From: Dendrophyllia cribrosa | Taxonomy: Eukaryota; Cnidaria; Anthozoa; Scleractinia; Dendrophylliidae | Length of the DNA: 64,000 bases | Assembly (NCBI GenBank): GCA_024195265.1 | Contig: JAJLRJ010000009.1 | Span: 16,751,210 to 16,815,209 of the forward strand | Direction of reading: 5' to 3' | Part shown: positions 35,845-47,789 of the stretch, piece after piece | Numbering within the stretch: position 1 is the first letter of the stretch | Layout: each line of letters begins with the position of its first letter | Program-made: the position numbers and the translations under genes | The notes under the pieces: generated by a model | What the model was told of the DNA's origin: nothing | The model's input: the letters and a program-made list of their open reading frames with translations, nothing else | Databases searched by the model: none

Positions 35845-36896
35845 GGTGGCTCGACTGGGTTTTTTGGCGACACAACATCCAAACTTTGAACGGCTGATAC
35901 TTCACTGTCTGAGCTCGGTCAGGCAAGCTGCTTCACACATATACTAGAGATGAAATAAACTTTCCAAAAAAGTAGATTTGATTGACATCGGTGTTACCAT
36001 AACAACAATCTGATGACGTCATGTTTTTTTTGCATATTAGTAATTTTCTCAACATCTAAACCTAAACTTTTAAAATGACTGTATGCCTCATGTAGTCTCA
36101 TGAGATGAAAGAATGTAGAATGTAGACAAAAGAGAAAGTCCTGAAATAAACCAGCTGTCAACAAATAATACGGTAATGAAACTTTGGAAGACGAATGCAA
36201 AAGTCCCCTAAACTTTTAATTTTATTTCGCGTCCTTAAAATGATTCAGTGCACTTGAAATTTGCAGAGATAGTGCATTACATGTACAACTTTACATCAAA
36301 AGATTTTAAAAAAATTTCATCGACTAGGTTTTAAATAAACGCTTCCCTAACAAAAGTGTTACTTCTATGAGTAGAATGAGCATATTTAAGACATTGCTTC
36401 TGATCACATCAACTGAAATCTAGTATAGCAAACAGGATGAAACCTTCAAGGAATGTAGTTTTATGGCACATGAATAATATAAGGTGAAAATATTGTTTCA
36501 ATTTGTCAGGAAAACGCTGGCATCGACGAAATAACAGAAAGTAATGCGAATTTTTAAATTTGATTGAAAATATTCAACCCAATTTTATTCGAAAACGCTC
36601 CCATAGAATTTTTTCAAACTTTGCAGTCTTGAAGACATACATCTAGACTATAAGAGGCATACAGTCGTTTTAAAAGTTTAGGTCCAGATGTTGAGATAAT
36701 TACTAATATGCAAAAAACATGACGTCATCAGATCGTTGTTATGGTAACATTGACGTCAATCAAATCTACTGTTTTGGAAAGTGCATTTCATCTCTAGTGT
36801 ATGTGTGAAGCAGCTTGCCTGACCGAGCTCGGACAGTGAAGTATCAGCCGTTCAAAGTTGGGGTGTTATGTCGCCAAAAAACCCAGTCGAGTCACC
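35845..36896. mobile_element. Innermost nested element: 1.05-kb TTAA transposon
   Basis: Ends GGTGGCTCGACTGGGTTTTT and its partner GGTGACTCGACTGGGTTTTT (reverse) have arms of about 250 bp. The flanks are TTAA at 35841-35844 and 36897-36900. Arms include GAGCTCGGTCAGGCAAGC and CATGACGTCATCAGAT. No transposase. A Kolobok-like class is suggested by TTAA plus a GG start. Confidence 0.8.
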
Positions 36897-37345
36897 TTAA
36901 TTGCAAATAACCGGGTTAACTACTCTAGTGCGGCCGCAGCCAATATATCCCAAACTATAAGTGATAATGAAATGCAGCTTTCAGTTATGTATTTTGCTCT
37001 ATAAGGTGATAACATTTATTAATCTTTTAGATCAGTACGGCTAAAGGCTGAAAATCCCCATTTATGACGTCATTGATTGTGACGTCATAAAAATAAAATT
37101 TGAGATTCTAATTCGGACAAGTTTTCCCTATTTTAGTGTACTGCATTCATGCAAGATAGCTTGATTGTAGACTTAATATTGAAGAAGGAAGGAGAAAACT
37201 CTGAGAGATTTCAAAATTAATTTTGGCCTGTACATAGTCACGTGACCAGTGACCAGTAACCATGGCAACTTTAACTATAAAATATTTCTCTAACCGGGCC
37301 GTATGGTATGTGTCAATTTTAATTTGATACCGTAAATATAACCAA

Positions 37346-37722
37346 AACAAGAGGCTAAACATAGCCTATACTCATGCGCATGAGACTCTAAGACACGTTG
37401 ATTGAAGCTACCAATTTTTCTGTAGTCACTTTGAATATTTAATTTATTGATTCTGATCAAACCCACACTAGTGTAATACTTCCCAAACGTTAACTGTGAA
37501 TTATTTCTATTACATTGGGTTATTCCAGAAAGAATCCACCCCCCCCCCCCCCCCCCCCCCCCACCACCGACGGATGGCAAGATTGTTTGACCCCTTCCCC
37601 CCTCTCTCCCGCCTGGATTTCCAAGCCCAGAGACCCCTTCTCCTGCCCGGATTTCCAATAAATTTGTGGAAGCCCTAAATTTACAAGTAATGAAAAAAAT
37701 ACATGTAATCGGTGATGAGTGC
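37346..37722. other. Gene-free stretch with a 24-base C tract
   Basis: C homopolymer at 37539-37562, followed by ACCACCGACGG. Open frames through it on both strands give Pro or Gly runs and are artefacts. Confidence 0.6.
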
Positions 37723-37909
37723 TATACACCTTATTCCAAAATGGCGGGCAATTTATTATTCTTTTGTATGCATGTCAAGCAGCCCTCTTTGCCTCATTTT
37801 CGCGTGAAAATTCTGTTGTATTTTGCACATGCTGACGAGGCAACAAGGGCTAATTAACATACATATAAAAGAATAATAAATTGGCCGCCATTTTGGAATA
37901 AGGTGTATA
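37723..37909. mobile_element. 187-bp MITE, TATACACCTTATTCC ends
   Basis: The ends TATACACCTTATTCCAAAAT pair exactly with the right end (ATTTTGGAATAAGGTGTATA). ATGGCGG or its complement follows just inside each. TA may be the target duplication. The family is one I recognise as common in corals. Confidence 0.85.
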
Positions 37910-39344
37910 AATTGGTGAAACATTTTAATAAAAATAAATATTGCGTGACACATCATGACCCCCGTTTGATTTCAAGTCCAAATCGAAATGAAATTTTTCT
38001 ATAAAGCTAGTTCTTTAAATAACTGCTTTGATTTTGCCATGTATTAGTTTTTTCCAGGCTTCACAGTTTTTTTTAAAGTGTTGTCGCAAATACACTTCTT
38101 TCATATATGCAAATTTCGTGTGGAATGTAATTCGATCGTGCGCTGCTTGAACCAAAATATTTGTTCTAAAGGTCAAAACTTTTTAATGAAACTCGTATTT
38201 CCTTGAATGAAAATGTCTTTCCCTTGAATAAAAGAGTTAAACGCTTATCAGAATTCAGTGATTTTCTGCTTCCGGAAGGCTTGGCGATTTATTTATCCTC
38301 ATTGCAGCGCGCAGCGCTGGCGTCTGCGAATCACAAAGTAATATTTAAATTCAGCAACCTGCTTTATTATATCTAGTGTTTTCTAAAATTTCCGACTTTT
38401 CTTGTGTATATAGAATGCCATTCTTATCCATAAAGATGATTCGCATAATGTTTTCGCGAATCAAAAAATCTTGAAAGCAAACTTTATTTCAGAAAGCGCT
38501 ATTTAATTCAATTATATTTACTAGTGTGCCTTACCATAATTATTGGCTGGCTTCATGAAGAAAACATTCGAACAAGTTTGCGTCTAATGTTTCCCAAACC
38601 GTGACTGCTTTCTGTTACATTTGAAAAGACTACTTTTAAAAGATCCTTAAAATCAGTAAACGACCGGGTTATTTTTCAATTTTAGCAATTCTCAAAAACT
38701 GTATTACGCGACAGTCCGTTGACTCTGTGTTTAGAGTGCACAAAAGCTCACAAAAGCAACTTTTTCTCGGTCTAGAATAACAAGTATGACACAAAGAAAA
38801 AGTCAATCACAAATTGGTATCAACATAAATTCTCACCGAAAAATGAAATTTCTTTTATGGTAAAGTCCCTCGCCTGCTTGAAAATTCTTTAAAACTCCGC
38901 TTCTTCGGATTTGATCGCCCCGCACTGATAAAACTTGAAGCAAGATTTTCTATAGCTCTCCTTTTTCTCCACTACAGCGGCTTCTGAGTATTCTTTAAAG
39001 CTTTCTCTTTCCATTTTGAGTATTGTGAATGTGTGTTATTATTCCGACAAGACAAAACTATGGTTTTGAAAACCAAGCACATGCCGAGCGCGGCAGCCAT
39101 TTTTGTAGAATTTTTATGTGACCTGCGACCCGGTTAGTAATAATATATGCGTGCATAAATTTGCATGCACTAATGTGACAAAAAGACGAAGAAACGCAAC
39201 CCATTTTCTACCTCATGCGCTTACTGCGCATGAGTAATTAGAATTCATGCAACCTGTCACACCCCCACATAAGTTGTTGGCCGCTGTTAGGTCAAAAAAT
39301 ACCCGGCGTGTACATAGTATTATACGCAGCTAATTTGACGTGTC
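37910..39344. other. Gene-free stretch
   Basis: No exon, RNA gene or transposon end identified; only ordinary AT-rich DNA with short GC patches (AGCGCGCAGCGCTGG near 38305). Confidence 0.45.
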
Positions 39345-39475
39345 CATTTTCATTCGAGCGATAAATCGAATTGTATACGAGCCCAATTTATCAAAATCTT
39401 GACCGTTTACTAAGTTTGGAGCAAGTGATTCAATTTAGAACATTCAACAGGCAATTGCTTGGCTCCATTTTTAAC
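39345..39475 (+). repeat. Solo unit of the 31800-32130 tandem family
   Basis: It contains CGATAAATCGAATTGTATAC, GAGCCCAATTTATCAAAATC, AAGTTTGGAGCAAGTGATTC, and CAATTGCTTGGCTCC, in the same order as the tandem units 7 kb upstream. Confidence 0.75.
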
Positions 39476-41300
39476 ACAATGACTTAAAAATAATTGAAGA
39501 AAAATTTGCCCTTCTAAATTAACTGAAATGCTTTTTTTTATCCTGTTCTGGAAAACTCGCGAATTTGTGGACAAATTCGTACAAAATCGTACTTCGTTTC
39601 AAATTTCGTTTCAAAGTATACAATTACCGATGAACATATGGAAAAAACATATGGAAAGAACATATGGAAAAATAAATTTCTTGTTCACAACAGACAATTT
39701 TACGTGTACTGACAAAAAATAAGTTTTCGAGAAACTGTCAGTACCACGTTAATATCAAATAACTTTAGAAAAGGAAAGTTATTTTATAACAGCCAGTGTG
39801 AACATTGAAACAAATAATTTGACGTGTAAAAATAAGGAATTTGAATCCCAGTTGATGAACTGTCAGTGCCACCTCAATGATACAAACACCCACCACATCA
39901 ACTGAGGTTGTAACTTTAACGTTTATACCCACACGCTAAGCGATCGACCAAACAAAATCATATTTCCTTTGTAAGGGAAGTTTTGTGAGCAATTAAATTA
40001 TATTTTGAAATTTGTTTTGCATGAAAATATCTTCACCGAAACAACAAAAAAGGCCGTAAACTGAATCGTCAAATCATCAACCGTACTGATATCAAACGAT
40101 CGCTCAACGCGTCCAAATGGTGGCTTATAACGATTAAAATTATTAGAACTTATTATACCTAAGACGTTCCTCTCATTGCAAAATCTATGCTTATTTGACG
40201 GTCCAGACAATAAGCAGTCAGCCAGTACGCGATTCAGCAAAATGAATAAACTTCAATATCCCCGGTTCTCTTCATGTTAATTTGATGAGTAAATTCACTC
40301 AATTAGCAGTCAGATCCGAATTGGCTCTTCCCCAGAATTAATACATTTAATGCCATTACAAACTAAAGTATTTTCCATTGTTCAGCCACCATTTGTAAAA
40401 AAAATTATATGAACTAAACAAAGTTCTTATCTTTGAAGAGATCCCTCCGGTGTCGTCCTTTGCAGTTTGTCCTCTTGAGTTGTTTTTCATTCCTCCATGT
40501 TCCTGCCGGACTTTTATACTCTTTGAAGTTCCTGAATATATATATGAACGATTGATAAGATAAAATGTTCAATTTTTGTTATTTTACAGATTACTAAGGT
40601 TGAAGTTTAGGTGCATTATACGTAATTTCATCAACAGTTAATGGCATGAAGGAATGAACGATTTCTAACAGGACTTCAAAATCTTTTTTTAACATTTGTT
40701 TCAAGGCCTTAGATCTACATAATGTTTGTTTGAAAATATATGCAGCTTGAACGAAATCAACCAGCCAGAGAATTTTTTAGAAACACAATACCAAAACACA
40801 GAGCCGTCGTCAGACGAAGAGAAGCTTAACGCACGCGGTTCACTTCAACGAGCAAAATGTTCAGTACTACTTTATTAAACAAATGTAAATATTTTTTTGC
40901 GAAGCGACTCTTACCTTCCGTTGGAGTTGTGGGGCGACTTTTTCCCTGGCGGTACGTTTTTCCGGAGTCTTCCAAGTTCCCTCAAGAGCGCCATAAAGTT
41001 TAACAATTTGCAAGACATCTTCACACACGTACACGACCTGCTTGATTTGCGGCGAGGGCTACGATTTTTTCATGAATATTGATTAGTAACTTGAGCCAAT
41101 CGCTGACAAATACGTTTGCATGCTTTTAAGTGATGAAACTGCAAATAAAGAAAGAAAAAACGTGATAACAAAGTTTGCATTCAACAAAACAAAACTGCTT
41201 CAATACAGTGCTGCGAGAGAAAAACATTTTTTGGCATTTTTGGACGCAGTGCGCCTTCTATCGAATTACTCTCTAGCGCGTTTGATTTTGTTATTCAGAA
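39476..41300. other. Gene-free stretch
   Basis: A short tandem ACATATGGAAA repeat (three units) lies at 39634-39672. Other open frames (39998-40240, 40897-41082) have no recognisable domains. Confidence 0.45.
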
Positions 41301-41327
41301 GGGGGGGGGGGGGGGGGGGGGGGGGGG
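41301..41327 (+). repeat. 27-base G homopolymer
   Basis: Uninterrupted G run followed by ATTTTCATTAACCC. It may be the end of a G-tract-bearing MITE similar to 25724, but no partner end is seen. Confidence 0.85.
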
Positions 41328-42553
41328 ATTTTCATTAACCCTTGGGTATACTAGGAACGGGCATACCACCCCTCTCAATTTTTTTTTCGTACGACACGTG
41401 ATGTGGCCATAACAGCCAAATTTTAATAAGCATGCCGTCTGAAGTTGAATGTTATTTTCTATTATATTCTCTTTGTGGTAAGTTTCTTTGTTATCTGCAC
41501 TTTTACTGTCTATTTATTTAAGAATTAATTTTGGATCAACAGAGCTGATTTTCTGGAAAGCAAAATACACAGCATAGAGGATTAAAGATGCCGGGTCTAC
41601 AAATAAATGCCGTCATGTGACGTCATCACCGACACATGACCAATTTATCGTGTAAAGTACACAATAGGCAACCTGTTAAAGATAAAAGGAGGTAAAACAT
41701 CGTAACACAGAAAAATACCAAGAGGTCAAAAGGTGGAGTTTAAGAGGACATGGCCACTAGCTACTTTCAGGTCCGAAAGGGAAAGAGAGAAGAAAAAATG
41801 CCTTCGACATAAACCGATCTTACTATGAAGCTAGTCCCTTGGGAATTGTGCCGAAGAGTAACGGAAACACACGTACACGAGTATTTACCAAGGTTGATTA
41901 CAGAATCAAAAAAATGTCCAATATCACACCTCTCAATAACTTGGGGATATCAGACTACCTGATACTCCTCGTTAAAAAGGCCAAATTATGTTTTAGAAAA
42001 GTTTGAATTTGAGCACGTTCTTATAAATATTTTTCAAAAGCTAACAATAACGCAAAGCAAAAGTCAATCTAACATTTATAGCGACGTAAATTCACAACTA
42101 ACACTGAACGTAATTCCCCTTATCGTTAATGTTCCTAGGCTGCTCGAAAATTCTTAAAACACCGCTTCTTCGCTAATTCACTGCTTCAATTGCAGACATA
42201 GCCCACGACCCGATCGATATCATCGCTTTCAGCTTAGTAAATTCCATTTTTAAAGCAAACAAATATTCTTTAGGCCTCTTTTTTTCTCGTCTTGCAACGT
42301 GTGTTTCAATCCGGTAATGGGAGTTGATGTTTTGTCATTAGTGCATGGCGTAGAGAAATCAGATCTTCTTGTCAGAGTGACAAGGCTTTCCCCTTCTCTG
42401 AATAAAAACTGCCTAGGCGGAAAATTTAACTTTGCCCTCTCCCAGTAAAACGAATCTTTGTGTCTTTCAGATACATTTACCAGTCATCTTGCCTCGATAA
42501 GCCCCGATAACAGTTATCGGGACTTACTAGGTGAGATTTTTACTTACAAAAAT
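41328..42553. other. Gene-free stretch
   Basis: No exon, RNA gene or mobile element recognised. Confidence 0.4.
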
Positions 42554-42873
42554 CCCCGGGGGGTGGGGGGGTACTGGGGTATATTTTTGGTGGGTATGTG
42601 CCACCCGGGTCTCCAAATTTGGACCCCGTTTTAGAAAGAATGTGCATTCAAAATGATACCCAGTTCTAGAAATAGGTCAATTTTTAATACCCAGTTGTGA
42701 GAAAAAATGGCTGCTGATAATCTGAAGCTTTCGTGCGTTCGAAATATTATACCCCGTTCTAGGAAACGTTTCTAACATGAATACCCCGTTCTAGATCAGG
42801 AGTCCCAAAATCACGACCCCGTTGAGCGGCACATACCCGTATACTTGGGTATTTTGAGGGGAGTACCTCCCCG
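42554..42873. mobile_element. 320-bp MITE, CCCCGGGG..GTACT ends
   Basis: The left end has CCCCGGGGGGTGG, GGGTACTGGGGTATA and GGGTATGTGCC. The right end has GGCACATACCC, GTATACTTGGGT and GGGGAGTACCTCCCC, so the ends are inverted copies with gaps. The interior repeats (A)CCCCGTTCTAG and ACCCAGTT. I recognise this as a widespread cnidarian repeat. Confidence 0.7.
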
Positions 42874-43801
42874 TGCAAAAAACATGAAGTGAGAGTGAGT
42901 GATTAACTCTCTCCAGAATAGAAGAAATTTCCAGATCCTGATCACACATCGTCCTACCCTTATCGGGACTTTTTCCTACCGCACACAAGTAAGTACTTTT
43001 GGTCCAAGACGGTCCAACGAAAGGACAAACCAAGGACCGTACATGATGCCATAGAAGATATTTTGCATAATTATGCAAATTAACTTTTCAAAAAATGGAT
43101 GTTGTTGCCAGCTTAACTTTTTATTTTGCAAAACTCAGTCTTTAGTCAGTGCTTGGTATAGAAATATCATTTCAGAATAAAGGATTTATGTAAGTTAAGA
43201 AACTTATTTCGATGTTATGCATTTGTATGGATGGATTCAGTTAGTGTGACGCTGTGATTGAAATTTTAATATTCGTTCTTGTGCTGTGTACACGATCTTA
43301 TCTTGGGACATGTTGGAAAAGCTATAAAATAGCTGTAGAAAGAAAACCATTCTACGCAACTACCTGTATGATGAAAGATAATCACATATTATATTTAACT
43401 TGGTGCCCCGTTGTCTGGAAGCATACAAGATTTTATTTCACTCTCCCGAACACTTTGACCCGCAACGAAAATTTCTTAGCAAATCGGTGAACCCTGGAAA
43501 CCGACCAACCTGAATATTGATTGACACTTTGTTACTGACGACGTCCCAAAGATAAATCCAATTTATACTTGTCAGTCAATACTGAATAATTTAGTAAAAT
43601 ACCCACCATCCCGAATTTCGTCCATTTAGTCTTGTTTACACGCAACGCAAGCTTACTGATGTCAATACAGAGTTTGTATGGGAGTTCAAACGGGGTTTTG
43701 TGAAGGCGGTCGAAAGTAGAGCTGTCCACTTACGAAAGTGTCCGTTAAGAGAGCTTCCAATGTGCATCGCTAACACAAACCAGTTACAAAACAACATTAT
43801 A
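42874..43801. other. Gene-free stretch
   Basis: The 95-codon minus frame 42791-43078 overlaps the MITE end and has no domain. The frame at 43254-43490 lacks an ATG start in good context. Nothing else is supported. Confidence 0.4.
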
Positions 43802-43953
43802 GGTGGTTTTCACGTTACGTCACGGCGGCCATGTTGGTGCACACCTACAAAAGAATTTTAATAAACTTCTTTTGTTATGTGCACCAACATGGCCGCCGTG
43901 GCCTTTGTCATTTGAGTCCCACAGGACTGAAGGTCACGTGAGTGAAAACCATC
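43802..43953. mobile_element. 152-bp hairpin MITE, GGTGGTTTTCAC ends
   Basis: Ends GGTGGTTTTCAC and GATGGTTTTCAC (reverse) are flanked by TA/TATA. Inside, GGCGGCCATGTTGGTGCAC pairs with its reverse complement at 43890-43908. Arms carry the GGCGGCCAT word common to several elements here. Confidence 0.75.
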
Positions 43954-44161
43954 TATAGCTGAGCATCCAACAATTCGTTATAAATTTGGGTGAAAGCCTA
44001 GAAAGTCTACAGGCCACAAGAATTTTTTTGTTGTTTCAAAGTCGTTTTAAACTTGCTGGAAACTACTCTCAGAAGGATGGAAATGCTATTTCAGAGACCC
44101 TATATTTCAAAAAATCCACGGACCTCCCTAGAAACCCGTGCCTTCGGCGCGAGTTCTGCCC

Positions 44162-44197
<36 letters not shown>

Positions 44198-45469
44198 AAT
44201 AATTTTAACCGTGCTTCGGCTCTGCTCCTTACTTGCTAAATTTACATGAAAATGAACCACGAACTATTCAGCGCCAGTTTCCGTTATGCCCTCAAATATG
44301 AGAACTCCTTCCAAATATATTGCAAAGCTTCAATCTGGCTCGAGGGTCAACTCTTTTTAGATTTGTAGAGTTGTAAATTATTGTTCTTTTGTTTTGAAAC
44401 TCAGCAAAAGCTGAATCAGTGTTTTTGACATAACAGTTTACCTTAGCGACTTCCGCAGAGCAGATAAGTATTTACAATGCTAAAAGACTATGTTTTTTTT
44501 ACGAAAAACCATCTCCGGAAACAGTAAACATTATAATATTGGCCAATTAAAGAGCAAACACTAAAAATTATGGGTAAATAACACTAAACACTAAGCCCCA
44601 TTCAGACCCTCTAATAAGCCTTTGCTAGCGTTTAATAAAGTGCTTTAGCTTCACCGTATAATGAACCTAAAGAAAATAATTAGATGATTTTCTCTTAAAT
44701 CAGCTTATTGTGATATCTGAGCATTCTGGGCCTATCTGATACATTTATCTACTTAAAAATTTAACAGTAGCTCATATATCATAAGTGAATGAGAATTTTT
44801 GATAATCCGAAAATAAGGTATCATGTTGCCGAGCCTTAATCACTTATGACTAAAATACTCACCCCTCTCCCCCCCTCCCTCCTTTTTTGCCGGATCTTGC
44901 CGGAATACAAATACCACCACTTCTTTATCTTCTGTTACACTCTCCACCCATTCTAGCACTGCATTTCCCATCCAATAGAAACAAAAGGCTCTTCAATTTA
45001 ACCGCGCGCATTTTGAAAGAAGTTATCTCAATGCCTACTATGCTAAAACGCTCCGGCATAGAGATCTTCAGAAGCTCTCTTTTAGTTCACAATTCGTGCA
45101 AAAATTACTTGAACTCCAGGGAAGTATTTTCGATAGAAAATAAAGTCAACGATAAACGTGAAACAAAACAAAAACAGGCATAATCAATTTTGCGCATTTT
45201 AGTCACTTAGTTATGTCGGGGGAAGTAAATAGAAATATGCAGATACCCCGATCCGCTGCATTTTGATAGAGCCGAATCTGTCGATCCGCAAAATTTATGC
45301 TCAAAATCGCATCCGCAAATTATTAGTGAACTTTTGAAATGTTATAAAAACGTCCTGACTTGAATCCTTGCAAATGCCGTGTAAGGGAATAAATTGTTTT
45401 TGAAAAACGTGTTCTTGAGTTTTCTCGCATATTGAGTGTACTTACGCACTCGCATATTGAGTGTCACTT
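43954..45469. other. Gene-free stretch with a 33-base C tract
   Basis: C homopolymer at 44163-44195. The 98-codon frame at 44887-45183 has no family I recognise. No RNA gene seen. Confidence 0.45.
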
Positions 45470-45640
45470 ACGTGACCGGCGGCCATATTGGACTGCTAAA
45501 ACAATAGGAAATGTTTGAATAAGAATAGACCTAAAGTCACATAAGATTCGTTTAGGACACCAATATGGCCGCCATTTCATTGTTTTGGGACACCAGTATG
45601 GCCGCCGTGATGTCACATGCAAACGCTCTATTGCGTGAGA
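45470..45640. mobile_element. Degraded GGCGGCCAT-bearing MITE
   Basis: GTCACTTACGTGACCGGCGG at the left is echoed by CCGCCGTGATGTCACATGC at the right in inverted sense. ACACCAATATGGCCGCC and ACACCAGTATGGCCGCC occur as a direct pair within. Boundaries are approximate. Confidence 0.5.
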
Positions 45641-46804
45641 AGCAACAGAACAGGTTGACTGCACGTGATCTCGGCTGTGACGGGAACAAAAGAACAACAG
45701 GACAACAGGCGTTTTAAAGGTTAAAACTGTTAAGATCCAAGATCCTGGGAACTATATCAGAAGCAAAAGCCAAAATTCGGACCTCAAAACGGGATAAGTC
45801 CTTAATGCGCTGCATTGGTTAAGGAACCACAAATCCGTTGAAATTTTTCTCTGTATCCATACAAAACTATTTTAATAATCCTATTAATTTCCCTCGTTAT
45901 ACATCAACCATTAAGTCATAGAATACTAATTAAATTGTTGAAGTGTGAAATTGTAATGGATGAGTAACCAAACGGTGATATCGCTTTTATACTCTTTTGC
46001 ATTTCTAGTTTGTGATGACAAAAGTACTTAAAGGCACATCTTCTGATCACCTGCTGGGCTAAGATATTGTTTCTTTTCTGTTTTAAAACAGGTGTTTTGT
46101 TAACACTCGCGATCTGGTTGGTTTATTTAGGATGATGCGAAAATCTTCTAGAAATCAAGATAAATCAGTAGGGTAGGGGATTCTGTTGCAAGGGGAGGGA
46201 GGGGGGGGGGGGGGGGGGGGGGGAAGCGGAGTAAAAATTGAGAGGCTAAGGCTTTTCGGCCTTATTTTTTGCAAGATAAGGGGGTGCCCCACCCCTGCCC
46301 CTAGATTCGCCACTCAGTGAGTGGTACAGTTCTCGTAGAAAGGTAGAATTCATAAGGGGTACCGAACAACAAAATCAATTTGCACACACAAGCACAGCCC
46401 AATAGTTTTAAGGTCTCTGTTCACATGTGCGTTATTAGTATCACATCGGTATAGACTCAAAACAAAGCAAATTCTCGTGACATATATATCTTTAAACACG
46501 GTCATTATTTAAAGAGAATCCGTACGAAGAGCTCGCAAAACGTTGTATATAGAAATGGCCAAAACCATATATGGCCAAAACCATGGTATAAACTAGAGAA
46601 GACGACCGTTAATTTTTCCTACAATTTGTATATCCTATTCTATTTTTATATTATGCCATCATATTTACTGTTTATCGACTTAGTTTAGCTTTATCCCCAT
46701 TCGCTGTTTTAAATTCCTAGCTTGTATCATATATCAAATTATAACCGTTTCACAATTTGTTTACTATAAAAAATATTGTAACGACTTTCCGTATCTCCAT
46801 TAAA
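45641..46804. other. Gene-free stretch with a 23-base G tract
   Basis: G homopolymer at 46201-46223. The segment after it (GAGGCTAAGGCTTT..CGGCC.. to CCTAGATTCGCCACT at about 46313) shares GAGGCTAAGGCTTTCCG with 11433-11449. It may therefore be a dispersed repeat with a CAGTGGCG-type end. Confidence 0.5.
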
Positions 46805-46845
46805 TCCCCTGAAGAAGGACAGCTTGACTGTCCGAAATATCGGGA
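46805..46845 (+). ncRNA. Minimal hammerhead ribozyme-like motif
   Basis: CTGAAGA (46809-46815), stem II GGACAG/CTGTCC with a CTTGA loop, GAAA (46834-46837) and cleavage triplet ATC (46839-46841) are present. Stem I TCCC pairs with GGGA (46842-46845). Every core base is intact and both stems are perfectly paired. It is the cleanest copy in the window. Confidence 0.75.
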
Positions 46846-47647
46846 AACCTCATTCTCTAGTTGTATATTTTTTCTTCGCTGTTTCTCTTCATTATAGTTT
46901 TTAATATTTTACAAGCCTGGGTGGAAGGCAACTCGGCGCTATGCTTTTCACTGGATATTTGTCGTCTCACTCGCATCTCACGCGCAAAGTTAGCAGCACC
47001 TCAGATAATTTATTTTGGCGCTGAATATCATAGAGCAAACCTCATTAAACCCGCCTTAGTTACGTTACACTATCGAAACGTGAAATTTGGTTAGCTGATT
47101 TAGTCCAGCCAACATGTTTATTGTCCTAATTCGTTTTTCACTATTATTTATACATTCATTTCACTTGTTTTTCAGAAGCCCCATCACAAGCCAAAGGGTC
47201 GATTTTATCGATCACATTAGGGGTCCATATTCGCCTTGGAAATTCACACGTTTAAATAAATCTTAATTAGTTTTCACACATTCCTGTTCGCACCCAGTTA
47301 TCCCTATCTGTCTAAAGTAATCGTTTCCTGTGGGTAAAAACAGCCTTAAAACTAAACTAGAGGTTACAAATTGTAATGATAATGCTGCGAGCAGATGCTG
47401 GGCAGTAAAACATAACGGAAACAGTAAATTTACATACAAATTTTGATAATTTCATAAATTTATTTATTGGCTTAATTACCATCATTTTCGAATTACATAA
47501 ACGAAAAAAAGCAAGGCTGATTTGCTATTATTCATAGCTGATTAGATCCTCAATTTGGATCCGGTGCTTCTGTTTTGTTACGTTGGTCCTTGCCATCAAA
47601 ATTGCAATCGAATTACATACCATATAAGTAGTTCTTTGTGATCCATT
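46846..47647. other. Gene-free stretch
   Basis: Probably 3' flank of a Penelope remnant at first. The frame at 46861-47094 has no recognisable domain. Nothing else is seen. Confidence 0.4.
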
Positions 47648-47770
47648 GTTCAATCGGCAAACTCTGAGCACGTAACTACGTTGAAAAACTCATAAAACAA
47701 AACATTGCCTTCCCCGCGAAATGTCACTAAATCGTTCGTGACCTTGATGAATGCTCTTTGTGATCCATTG
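47648..47770. repeat. Segment duplicated at 48535-48650
   Basis: TTGTTCAATCGGCAAACTCT, GAGCACGTAAC, CTTCCCCG.GAAATGTCA and TCGTTCGTGACCTTGATGAA occur in both copies. The start of the block (TTTGTGATCCATTG..) is repeated once more at 47757-47787 directly before the transposon at 47790. On the minus strand copy A keeps an open frame that copy B loses by a 2-base deletion. Confidence 0.75.
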
Positions 47771-47789
47771 TTCAATCGGCAAACTCTTA

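Larger units (their letters stand above)
35270..36941. mobile_element. Middle nested element, GGCTGCGGCCGCACTA ends
   Basis: The ends GGCTGCGGCCGCACTA pair perfectly and are flanked by AAT at 35267-35269 and 36942-36944. The octamer GCGGCCGC occurs at both ends and twice more inside (about 35381 and 35812), suggesting internal copies of the end sequence. Motifs like AACTCGGTGAAAA and AACCGAGTT recur between them. Confidence 0.75.
34955..37345. mobile_element. Outermost of three concentric inverted-repeat elements
   Basis: About 34955-35260 aligns in reverse complement with about 37060-37345. Shared words are ACCATACGGCCCGG, CACGTGACTA, AAAATTAATTTTG, CTCTGAGAG and TGACGTCA. The arms are diverged, so this is the oldest layer. 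Exact ends are unresolved, and no ORF of significance is present. Confidence 0.7.

Noticed and set aside
37290..37729. ORFs with poly-Gly or poly-Pro runs on both strands
   Set aside because: They translate the 24-base C tract in several frames; no real protein is indicated.
43986..44260. ORFs with long Pro or Gly runs
   Set aside because: Artefacts of the 33-base C homopolymer.
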